Shown here piece after piece: positions 35,678-47,000 of a stretch of 64,000 bases of DNA; position 1 is the first letter of the stretch, and every line of letters starts with the position of its first letter. The position numbers and the translations under genes are program-made. The stretch is from the NCBI GenBank assembly GCA_035771165.1, contig JAWNZC010000031.1, forward strand, positions 643,501 to 707,500. The letters are read 5' to 3'. This DNA comes from Paragorgia papillata. Its lineage: Eukaryota; Cnidaria; Anthozoa; Scleralcyonacea; Coralliidae. The notes beneath the pieces were generated by a model, which had not been told where the DNA came from, made no database searches, and saw nothing but the letters and a program-made list of their open reading frames with translations.

Positions 35678-35938
35678 ATGATAATGAGTAACGTGCTGGA
35701 TTTATTGCCTATGAAAAACTCGTTGTTTGAAATACTGCAGTATAATTGTCCCCAAGGTAAATTAATACAGTTAGTTCCCATGTTTACAAGATGGCGCAGC
35801 ACCAGCAACACTGCTGGGGGTAATATGGAGCAAAGACCTTTCTGGGGCTACTGCCATAAACCCAAAATCGATATTCATCTTGCTTCCAGCAATAAGAAAC
35901 TTCAGCCACCGGCACAGCTCGTAGAATATGACGCTTAA
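35678..35938 (+). other. Duplicated 86-codon ORF, unrecognised (copy 2)
   Basis: Near-identical to the frame at 33671-33931. Its presence in both units follows from the segmental duplication. Confidence 0.2.
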
Positions 35939-36074
35939 GAACGAAATGATTTGTAAATTAGACAAGGGATTTCTGGTTGGTTGGTTGGTGAATCGTGGCT
36001 TGAATCGTAGTCGCATGAATCATGAATCGCATGAATAGTAGCTTGATTGTTAACCGCTTTGAAGTTTGCCGGGT

Positions 36075-36905
36075 TTGGTTAGTTGGTTGGTTGGTTGGTT
36101 GGTTGGTTGGTTGGTTGGTTGGTTGGTTGGTTGGTTGGTTGGTTGGTTGGTTGGTTGGTTGGTTGGATGGTTGGTTGGATGGTTGGATGGTTGGATGGTT
36201 GGATGGTTGGATGGTTGGTTGGTTGGATGGTTGGTTGGTTGGATGGGTGGTTGCGATGGTTGGATGGTTGGATGGTTGGTTGGATGGTTGGTTGGATGGT
36301 TGGTTGGATGGATGGATGGATGGATGGTTGGATGGTTGGTTGGTTGGATGGTTGGTTGATTGGTTGGATGGTTGGTTGGATGGTTGGATGGTTGGATGGT
36401 TGGTTGGTTGGATGGTTGGTTGGTTGGATGGGTGGTTGGGATGGTTGGATGGTTGGATGGTTGGTTGGATGGTTGGTTGGATGGATGGATGGATGGATGG
36501 TTGGATGGTTGGTTGGTTGGATGGTTGGTTGATTGGTTGGATGGTTGGTTGGATGGTTGGTTGGTTTGTTGGTTGGATGGTTTGTTGGTTGGTTGGTTGG
36601 ATGGTTGGTTGGTTGGTGAGTGGGTTGGTCAGTTGGTTGGTTGGTGAGTGGGTTGGTCAGTTGGTTGGTTGGTGAGTGAGTTGGTCAATTGCTTGGTTGG
36701 TGTGTTGGTCAGTTGGTTGGTCAGTTGGTTGATTGGTTGGATGTCGTTAGTTGGTTGGTTGGATAGATGGTTGGTTGGTGAGTGGGTTGGTCAGTTGCTT
36801 GGTTTGTCAGTTGGTTGGTTGGTGAGTGAGTTGGTCAGTTGCTTGGTTGCTGTGTTGGTTGGATGTCGTTGGTTGGTTGGTTGGTTGGTTGGTTGATTGG
36901 ATGGT
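36075..36905 (+). repeat. GGTT/GGAT minisatellite, ~830 bp, followed by poly-C
   Basis: It starts as pure (GGTT)n and becomes mixed GGTT/GGAT with internal ~180 bp higher-order repetition (about 36180-36360 resembles 36360-36540). It then becomes GGTGAGTGGGTTGGTCAGTT units. A C-run (36943-36966) follows. Confidence 0.95.
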
Positions 36906-37599
36906 TGGTTGGGACGGGAGTACGGGAAGGGGGGTCCACGGACCCCCCCCCCCCCCCCCCCCCCCCGCAGTCGAAGTTCCTGCCACACCCAGTCGGTGCA
37001 TTTTTTGTTAATTTTTTGTTAATTCAGTCGGGTCATTTTGGGAAGAATGTTTACTCGGTTATTTCGTCAAATAATGTATACGTTTGAAAACGTCTTGTTA
37101 TTTACAAACGCGCATGCAATCACACATTCTCATTCGTGCCGCGCGGATCGGAAGTTCGTTGCCAAGTATCAAATGATGTTCCTAAATTCGATAATCCGAT
37201 TTGAAGTTTACATTAACGGAAAACCTTCTGTCGACTAGACTTTCCTTTGGTTGTGGAATAAAAAGAGCAATTATGCCAATTATACAAATTAATGTCTTTC
37301 ATTCGACTGTATTTCCGTCGAATTATGCGACAGAGTTTGTCGCACAATTTCGACTGCGTGACTGCGTCGAATTAAATTCGACACATCAAATAAAATCAGT
37401 TCAGACTTCAGACGTCGCATTTCCGTCGAATAAAATTGGTCGCATTAAATGCGAGGGATTAAATTCGACAGAACTTCGAGGTATGAAACAGACCTCAGGC
37501 GGCATGCCTTCAGAGACAAAAGGTGACAAAACACGCAACGCAACGGCAGCCGGTGTCGGAAATAACGGGGATATTTAATAATAGTTGATTAGTTTAATG

Positions 37600-38217
37600 C
37601 TTGTAATGACAGAGTGTGAACATCATAACATGCATCACATATAGTATAATAGTATTGTTCAATTGTTGATTAAGGGATTAGCCATTAGCCAATTAAATGT
37701 TAGTAAATGGGACTGTTCACTGTTGGGTAGATAATCAGTTGTGAATGTCTCCTTTGTGTATTGATTGTGAATGTGATTCGGGAGAGAAGACACAGATTGT
37801 GGTTAAATAAAGTAAAGCGAAAAGGTTCGACTGTTGTCTGAACGGAAGATTTTGGCAAGTTTGATAGAACAGGGCCAGAGCAAGTTCAGCAACGACGCAC
37901 TCTCTTCAACACCAAAGCTACTTCATTGGCTTCACGAAGATGGCATCATGAAAATCCTCCCGTGTTTTTCTGACCTGGCCAACACTTTTGGTGCAATTCC
38001 TGCCACGTCTTGCAGTGCTGAGCGATCTTTTTCCGCCCTTCGAAGAATCAAGTCGTACCTCCGGGCTTCAATGGGACAGCAGAGGCGTCTTGATATTGTC
38101 ATTTTGAGCATTGAGCGTGAAATTACAAATGTAATTATGAAAAATAACATAACTAATATTATAATTAATGACTTTGCTAACCATTCTCATAACCGCGCTC
38201 GTTTCCTTCTTGTTTGA
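37600..38217 (+). pseudogene. hAT transposase, C-terminal dimerisation region
   Basis: The frame 37834-38217 encodes a short linker, then FSDLANTFGAIPATSCSAER and SFSALRRIKSYLRASMGQQR, with ILSIERE after it. This is the conserved C-terminal hAT dimerisation block (C/S-x-ER-x-FS...LK/R...R). The catalytic DDE part and the BED zinc finger are absent upstream (37000-37830 has only short, AT-rich, TCGAATTAAATTCGA-type palindromic words). It is a truncated remnant, related to the ZMYM/TTF-type hAT proteins common in animals. Confidence 0.8.
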
Positions 38218-38494
38218 ACTATAAATCTAAGTACAATAATGTGGTCTGCCACGTCCATATGAATAATAATATTGTATTCGTACTCCTTGTGGCTTGTTCT
38301 AGTTGTGTCAACATATTAAATGTATAAATACAGTATACCTTAAGAAAGTTGAAGAATCCATCAAAAAACTTGAATACCACTCTTAGCTAGCTTGATTTTT
38401 TAGAGCTATGAGTTTGGCGGCGGGATCCGGGCGGGCGGGCGCGGGCAGACCAGTTTTCGTTGTCTGGGGCCTGGGGACGACTCGGACAAAATAT

Positions 38495-38866
38495 GGTGGA
38501 CCCAACACCGCTGCCAAACGTTTTGCGCATGTGCGACGTACAAGCTCGTCCTCGGAAAAAGAGCGGGAAAACACTGAAATATTTGGACTGGTCCGAGAGT
38601 CCGACACAAAAGTTAAAATTATAAGCATACTACCAAAACGATAAGGTAGGTAATTTGTCCATGGCTTCCTTGTCAATATTGCAATATATTCTGAATTTAC
38701 CCCTTCGTAATTTTTTTTACCCTTTTTTTAAAACACAAATGAATAGTCGAGTCTTACTTAGTCTTCACTGTCTGGTTGTTGTCGCCACGGCTAGTTCCCA
38801 CCTCTTGCGATGTTTACTCAGCGAATTCACGCATGCGCAAACGTTTGGCAGCGGTGTTGGTGGACA
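38495..38866. repeat. Inverted-repeat element ~370 bp next to a poly-C/TGG minisatellite
   Basis: GGTGGACCCAACACCGCTGC at 38495 has its inverse near 38866 (GCAGCGGTGTTGGTGGACAC), continuing through AAACGTTT and GCGCATG. It is probably a MITE. A C-run and the GGTT array follow immediately. Confidence 0.55.
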
Positions 38867-38904
38867 CCCCCCCCCCCCCCAGGTCTTCCAAAATAAATAC
38901 GCCC

Positions 38905-39182
38905 ATGTTGGTTGGTTAGTTGGTTGGTTGGTCAGTTGGTTGGTTGTTCAGTTGGTTGGTTGGTCAGTTGGTTGGTCGGTCGGTTGGTTGGTTGGTTGGT
39001 TGGTTGGTCAGTTAGATGGTTGGTTGGTTGGTTGGTTGGTCAGTTGGTTGGTTGGTTGGTTGGTTGGTCAGTTGGTTGGTTGGTTGGTCGGTTAGTAGTT
39101 GGTTAGTTGGATGGTCAGTTGGTTGGTTGGTCAGTTAGTTAGTTGGTTTTTTGGTTGGTTGGTTGGTTGGTTGGTTGGTTCG
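38905..39182 (+). repeat. GGTTGGTT/GGTCAGTT minisatellite
   Basis: GGTT tetramers with interspersed GGTCAGTT, similar to the end of the array at 36.6-36.9 kb. A preceding C-run is shared by both sites. Confidence 0.95.
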
Positions 39183-39339
39183 CTCAGTACCTGCATCAAA
39201 ATTCTTTCCTTTGGTTATTAAGCATTGCCATGTTCAGTTACAATGGCCTGGGAGGCCATGTTGATGTCTTTATCAAAGAAAGTTGTTATGGGCCAGACTT
39301 TAAAGAAAATTAGTGCCGATTAGACTACGACAATATTAC

Positions 39340-39715
39340 ATCATCCGTTGTGACATCATCACATGACATCATCATCATCATCATAGCATCACCATCATGA
39401 CATAATTGTGAGATCATTGTGATATTATCATGACATCATCATCATGATGTCATCCTGCCATCATCGTCGTGACATCCTTGTGACATCATCGTGACATCAT
39501 CGTGACATCGTGACATCATCATCGTGACATCATTACCGTGATATCATCCTCGTGACATCATCCTTGTGACATCATCATTGTGACATTATCCTCGTGACAT
39601 TATCCTTGTGACATCATCATCGTGACATCATCCTTGTGACATCATCACCATGCCGTTATCATTGTGACAATATGACATCCTGACATCGTTGACTTGTTAC
39701 TGTGATCGTTATTGT
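39340..39715 (+). repeat. CATCATCGTGA-type minisatellite
   Basis: Degenerate TGACATCATC / CCTTGTGACATCATC units, about 12-18 bp, followed by (TA)n at 39723-39776. A second (TA)n lies at 40035-40081 and a third at 40988-41022. Confidence 0.85.
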
Positions 39716-39723
39716 CATCATCA

Positions 39724-39778
<55 letters not shown>

Positions 39779-40029
39779 GTTGCCGTGGGTACCTTTAGCG
39801 ATAATGCAACGCTCACTACCCTTGTGGAAGTTTGAGCACTCTGGGCCCATGCGCACTTCACGCTATCTGAAAGTAGCTACTTCACCGATTCTGTCCCACA
39901 TGCGGTTGTCACCGACGATCGCATGTGTATAAGTAATTGATGAAAGTCATTCAGATTGTTCCAATCTACACTGATGAGATGTAGTACAGCGAAACACCGT
40001 GTCTGTAGATTGAACTTTTGAATATTTGT

Positions 40030-40083
<54 letters not shown>

Positions 40084-40084
<1 letters not shown>

Positions 40085-40190
40085 ACAGTTATACCATGAG
40101 CTCGAGTCGTATATGAGCTCATAGCCAACGAGGCGCTTCGCCGAGTTGGCTATTAGTTCGTATACGACGAGAGCGAATGGTATAACTGTT
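40084..40190. repeat. Hairpin, 46 bp arms
   Basis: AACAGTTATACCATGAGCTC through CATAGCCAAC (40084-40129) pairs imperfectly with 40145-40190 across a GAGGCGCTTCGCC loop. Related words (TATGAGCTGATAGCC, CTCATATCCGATAG) recur at 40918-40985, suggesting it is one end of a ~0.9 kb MITE. An open frame, 40236-40349 plus, between them is unrecognised. Confidence 0.55.
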
Positions 40191-40986
40191 TTATTATATA
40201 GCCAAGCACTGTACAAGAGACAAAATTACAGCGAAATGTTTGAAACGTCAAACTTCCGGCATAGGCAACAGGCAACTAATACTTCCGCCATGCGTAATGA
40301 TGCATTCACAGAGTTTCTCGCTGAGCTGTTCGACAAACAGCTTCAGTGAAATGTTGCATAAATGTTGCTCGAGAGGCAAAAAATTTGTTAAGCAGATCAA
40401 CAAAAAAGATTAAAAGGTACCTTCATGAAGTCAAAAGGTGGGTCAGTTGTTTATATTAGTGTTGCTGTCGTGAAAAAGGTTTTGATTTCATGCAAAAATG
40501 AAACTGAAACACCTTCGGCAGTGAAACTACATTACTTAGTTGGTTGTTTTTGAAAAAGAACATGCTTTTTACTACTCCAAATGCTTATCTAAATAAAAAA
40601 AGTCTCTTTACTGGTGATCTCCTATGAAATGTGTGTTGTAAGCTTGATTTTAACCGTGAGTTTCTTTGTTTGGCAACAAATGAATATCAACCCGCTAATT
40701 TAGTCGTGTTTCTGAAGTAAAAAGACGTAATTTTTAGGCGAATTTTACCATTTGACATGCTAAATTGTGTATTTGTTAATGTATTTTTATACAATGTTTT
40801 TTTTTTATGCATTGGTTTGAGGGTGTTGATGTTTTTCTGTATAAAAATCCGTCAATTTCAACTCTTTTCGGCAGTTTAAAAAAACATGACGCCATCTTGT
40901 TTTTCCTCTACGAGCAGGATATGAGCTGATAGCCTAGTAGTAGGGAACCAATCAGATTACGCAAAAGCTCATATCCGATAGCATGC

Positions 40987-41025
<39 letters not shown>

Positions 41026-41095
41026 TATTATAATTATATGTGCTTCTGGTCTAACCAAGGTTTGATATGACACTCCACTAAGAAAATTAACTTAC

Positions 41096-44000
41096 TCGAG
41101 GTAATTCTTGTTTAAAAATATCAATGCCTGATGCACCAGCAACCTTGTCTTTTGGACCACCCTGAGTTCTTTCAACAACATGGTCTTTCACATGATTCTT
41201 CCTAAAAAATACCAAAATCCATATTCTGATGATGATCACGACAGTTGCAATGGTGATAATAATGATAAGGGTTATGGTGGTGGTGGTGGTGATGATGATA
41301 ATGGTGATGGTGATGATGGTGGCGATAATGATGATGATGGTGGGGATAATGATGATGGTGGTGGTAGTAATGGTGGTGATGATCATGGTGATAATGTCAT
41401 GGTGATGATGTCATCATGATGATGGTGATGGCGATGTCACGACGATGACATGATGTTGATGATGATGCCATAATGTCTCAGTGCTTACCATGTAACAATC
41501 AATTGTATAAAGGTCTTCAGTTTGGTATCACCTTGGCATGTAGTGCACTTGACACAGGACATCTGATTAAAACAAGAAAAATAATTGGCAAACACAAAGC
41601 AAGTGAAGAGCGCAAATCATGTGACATAGCACCCCACCCCATTTGAGCATGCAATAGAACTATACCGCTGGCCAGCAGGTATTCTCCCTGTTAACTTTGA
41701 TTAATTATAATCACATAATAAAATAAATACATGCAGTTTCAATTTAAAAATTGCAACATTAAAAACAACCATCACAACCATCGTCATTATCACCACCATT
41801 ACCATTACCACCATCATCACCACCATTAACACCACAACCATCATCATCACCATCATCATTATCACCATCATCACCACCATCATATATCACCACCATCATT
41901 ATCACCATTACCATCACCACCATCATGACCGCCATCATCATCATCACCACTACCACAATTATCACCTCTACTACCATAATCAACATCACCATTACCACCA
42001 ACGTCACGATCATCATCACCACCATTGTCACCATCATCACCACCATTATCATCACCACCACCATTATCACTACCACCATCACCACCACCATCACCACCAC
42101 CATCACCACCACCATCACCACCACCATCACTACCATCACCATTAATGTAAAACAGTCACAATTTTTCCCCACAGCTCTGACCTTCCTTCACCAGCCCCAC
42201 GACAAGATTCACATTGGTGGTCTTCATTAAACTCATTTTTATTATAACCACAACCTTGGCATGGATTACATTTGGACTGAAAAAAAACCACAAATGATAT
42301 GATGAGTTGTACGTATACATGGAGTACATTTGGTAAGTTTGTTACTCTCAGTAGCTTAATGGTTGGAGTGTCTCACTGGTCATTAGAAGGTTACAGGTTG
42401 TACACATATGTGACCTTCACTCACTATCTGAGTTCTTGTAGCTCAATGGTTAGAGTGTCTCACTGGTAATTAGAAGGTTACAGGTTCAATCCCTGTCTGG
42501 GACATTTTTTGAGTACATGTATTTGAGCTTGGCGAATGTCTACTAAAGTTGTCACTTACAAATCCTCTGCCCATACATTTTTTACACTGATGGAACCCTC
42601 CTCCGTAACATGTATGGCATTGCTTGAAAATGAAAAATAGGTTAGTTGAATTCGGAAAGAAGGAGAGTGGGAGGAAGGAAAGAAGGAAGGAAGGAAGGAA
42701 GGTAGGAAGGAAGGAAGGAAGGAAGGGGAAGGAAGGAGGAAGAAAGGAAGGAAGGAAGAAAGGAAGGGAGGAAGGGAGGAAGGAAGGAAGGAAGGAGGGA
42801 AGGGAGGAAGGAACGGAGGAAGGAAGGGAGGAAGGAATGAGGGAAGGAAGGAAGAAAGGAAGGGAGGAAGGGAGGGAGGAAGGAAGGAATGAAGGAAGGA
42901 AGGAAGGAAGGATGGAAAGGAGGGAGGGAGGAATGGAGGGAGGGAAGAACAAACGTAAAGAAGGAAGGAAGGCAGGAAGGAAGGTAAGAAGGAAGGAAGG
43001 AAGGAAGGAAGGAAGGAAGGAAGGAAGGAAGGAAGGAAGGAAGGAAGGAAGGAAGGAAGGAGGGAAGGAAGGAAGGAAGGAAGGAAGAATGGAAGGAAGG
43101 AACGAAGGGAGGAAGGAAGGAAGGAAGGGATGAAGGAAGGAAGGAAGGAAGGAAGGAAGGAAGGAAGGAAGGAAGGAAGGAAGGAAGGAAGGAAGGAGGG
43201 AAGGAAGGAAGGAAGGAAGGAAGGAAGGAAGAATGGAAGGAAGGAAGGAAGGAAGGGGGGAAGGATGGGGGAAGGAAGGAAGGGGAAGGAATGACGAGGA
43301 AAGGAAGGAAGGAAGGAAGGAAGGAACGTAGGAAGGAAGGAAGAAATGTAGGAAGGAAGGAAGGAAGGAACGAAAGGACGGAAGGAAAGGATGGAGGGAG
43401 GGACAGACGTAAAGAAGGAAGGAAGGCAGGCAGGAAGGAAGGAATGTAGGTAGGTAGGTAGGTAGGTAGGTAGGTAGGTAAGGAATGTAAGAAGGAAGGA
43501 AGGAAGGAAGGAAGCAAGCAAGCAAGCAAGCAAGCAAGCAAAGAAGGAACGAAGGGAAGCAAGCTAGTGTGTTAGTATATATTAAGCTAGACAATAAACA
43601 TGCTATATACCTTGACGGATGCTTTATGTGGCACTTCAACTCGAGTATCGCCCTCAGAAAACGTTTTTGATGGTTGAACCATGACATTCCATGGGCCAGG
43701 AGCAGGGCCATTGCGCGGTCCATCAACAATTTGGCCTAAATCAAAAAACAAAATCTCAAAAGAGGATCTTCTACATTTGTTTACCGGATATCAAAAAAAT
43801 AACTGAAATTTTTAGGTAGTTAAATGGAATTTAAGTAAGTTAACAGATAAGAGCGGTCAGTAAAGCTGGTCAGCGGTCTCTGGCGGATCAGGCAGGCGCA
43901 AGTGGTCGTCGGTTGGACGTGATGAGTATTGTTCAACGTAGCGTGGCGGAAAGTACGGTTCGTCGAAGCGTGAAAGTTGTTTGCGTGTATCTTCCCCCAT

Positions 44001-47000
44001 CACTCCCCAAAAAAATAATTTTTCTTTCATCTTTGACTCTATACCTTCGACTGACCTAGTCAGTGCGACGGGTGCTTTGAGTCTGCTCATGGCTGGGTTG
44101 CGGGAATTTGCCAGTGATGAGAGCGGTATTCTATCTGGGGGCTGGCTGTGGAAGTGCAAACCCATGGATGACCCAAGCATCCAACCTGCAGAAGCGATGC
44201 AGCTGTTAATGCTCTATTAAAGTAGTGTTGGGGTTTCAGGTTAACTGCACAAGCAAACACTGTTTGAAATATACTCCATTTTAAAAGCAAATAAACTGAG
44301 GGTGGTGTGTAATTCGGGGTCAAATGATGAGGCACAATACTGACCGGTGTATGGCTCAACTTGCCAGGATGTTGATCGAGATTCAGTGAAGGTTGATAAC
44401 TTGTACTGTTTAATATAGTAATGATATTAATTAGTAAGGATAGCGACACCACCACCAGCAATTCCATCACCACTACTATCATCATCATCACCATCACCAT
44501 CACTACCACCACCACAACTATCATCACCATCTGACCATCACCACAACCACAACCACAACTATCACCACCACCACAACTACCATCACCATCACAACTATCA
44601 CCATCATCACCACCATCACGACCACCACCACAATTCACCACCATCCTTGTCACCATCACAACTACGAACACTACAACCACCATCACTATCACCACCACCA
44701 CTATCACCACAATCACTATCATCATCACTACTATCATTATCACCACTACAAGCGCACTACCATTACCACCATTATCACTACAATCACCATCATCAACCAA
44801 CAGTTAGTAATCTGGACTAGAATCGTTTATCTTCCATTGTCCATTGTTACTCACATGATAAGCACTCGAAGGCTTTATATCATGTAGCCTCGCAAGTAGC
44901 AACAATTTGCTGCAACAAAGTCTTGCAAAGAGTCCTTCGCTTCCTCAGCAGTGATGGATGCAGCCCTGAAAACATGTCAATTATGAATTCTTTGAAAGTT
45001 TGCATGGCGATAAAGTAATATAGATAAGTTTTGTACGAAACACCACGTAAAATATATATTTGCTAAGCTTGTTGTTATTGCTGTGATGAAGGCCTCAGAG
45101 TCAAAGGCCGAAAGCTTAAAAATAACTCTTTTACATGGTGTTTCCACAAAACTTATTTATAATATATTTCAATTACTTATTTTTTCAATTACCTAAGTTT
45201 GTCTTATTTGAAACAACACTTAAAATGAAAAAGTAACATATTTTGCAGTTTTTCGTTTCCTTGTTTCGTTGTTGCGATATTTCAGTTTGTTTGATATGTA
45301 AATTAAACATTTTGACATCACATGTGCATAATGAGTTATCAGAGAAGGTTACATACATGTATCTTTGCTATTATCAAATATAATCACTTGAAAATTCTAC
45401 ATGTTTATAGTGTTGTGTCAGAATCACACCAACATGCTTCCTTCGAAATAAGTTGGTTTGGTTTGGTAATAGCAAAGATATATAACTTTTTTGTCGTGGG
45501 ATGATGGCGTGAAACAGAACTAGTTGTCTTTTTCTCCTTACGCAACAAAATGTTCATCTGGCCTTGGCTGTTCAGGCATGGATTGCACAACTGGGGGAGG
45601 AGGCAAATAACCTACAAGAAAAGAAATATAAATTACTTTGTATCTATTTTAGGCTATGCACCGTAGGAAAGTGCAGTGCAATACAACACTACAAAACACA
45701 ATACAACAGCACAACACCATGCAACACAACACAGCACAGCACAGCACAGCACAGCACAGCAGAGCAGAGCAGAGCACAGCACAGCACAACACAGCACAAC
45801 ACAACACAGCACAGCACAGCCCAGCCCAGCCCAGCCCAGCCCAGCCCAGCCCAGCCCAGCCCAGCCCAGCCCAGCCCAGCCCAGCCCAGCCCAGCCCAGC
45901 CCAGCCCAGCCCAGCCCAGCCCAGTCCAGCCCAGCCCAGCCCAGCCCAGCCCAGCCCAGCCCAGCCCAGCCCAGCGCAGCGCAGCGCAGCGCAGCGCAGC
46001 GCAACGCAGCGCAACGCAACGCAACGCAACGCAACGCAACGCAACGCAACGCAACGCAACGCAACGCAACGCAACGCAACGCAACGCAACGCAACGCAAC
46101 GCAACGTAACGCAGCCCAGCCCAGCCCAGCCCAGCCCAGCCCAGCCCAGCCCAGTCCAGCCCAGCCCAGCCCAGCCCAGCCCAGCACAACACAACACAAC
46201 ACAACACAACACAACACAACACAACACAACACAACACAACACAACACAACACAACACAACACAACACAACACAACACAACACAACACAACACAACACAAC
46301 AACACAACACAACACAACACAACACAACACAACACAACACAACACAACACAACACAACAACACAAACACAACACAACACACAACACAACACAACACAACA
46401 CAACACAACACAACACAACACAACACAACACAACACAACACAACACAACACAACACAACACAACACAACACAACACAACACAACACAACACAACACAACA
46501 CAACACAACACAACACAACACCGCACCGCACCGCACAGAACAGCACAGCACAGCACAACCCAACGCAACGCAACGCAACGCAACGCAACGCAACCCAACG
46601 CAGCGCAAAGCAACTCAACACAACACAACACAACACAACACAACACAACACAACACAACACAACACATTACAACACAACACAACACAACACAACACAACA
46701 CAACACAACACAACACAACACAACACAACACAACACAACACAACACAACACAACACAACACAACACAACACAACACAACACAACACAACACAACACAACA
46801 CAACACAACACAACACAACACAACACAACACAACACAACACAACACAACACAACACAACACAACACAACACAACACAACACAACACCGCACCGCACCGCA
46901 CAGAACAGCACAGCACAGCACAACCCAACGCAACGCAACGCAACGCAACGCAACGCAACGCAACCCAACGCAGCGCAAAGCAACGCAACGCAACACAACA

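Larger units (their letters stand above)
32202..36070 (+). repeat. Tandem segmental duplication, two ~2.0-2.1 kb units
   Basis: Unit 1 runs from GAAATATGTTTTAGATTAG at 32202 to about 34279; unit 2 starts with the same words at 34280 and matches to about 36070. The units share a Harbinger-like element, a short ORF and the start of a TGG minisatellite. The offset drifts from 2078 to 2007 because of small indels. The junction lies in the minisatellite, which probably seeded the duplication. Confidence 0.9.

Noticed and set aside
36022..36896. 217-codon Gly-Trp-Leu-Val frame (also at 33.9-34.3 and 38.9-39.1 kb)
   Set aside because: Encoded by GGTT/GGAT minisatellites.
42470..43729. 419- and 325-codon Phe-Leu-Pro-Ser frames
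   Set aside because: Produced by the GGAA tract on the opposite strand; real exons at its edges belong to the SSUH2-like gene in short pieces.
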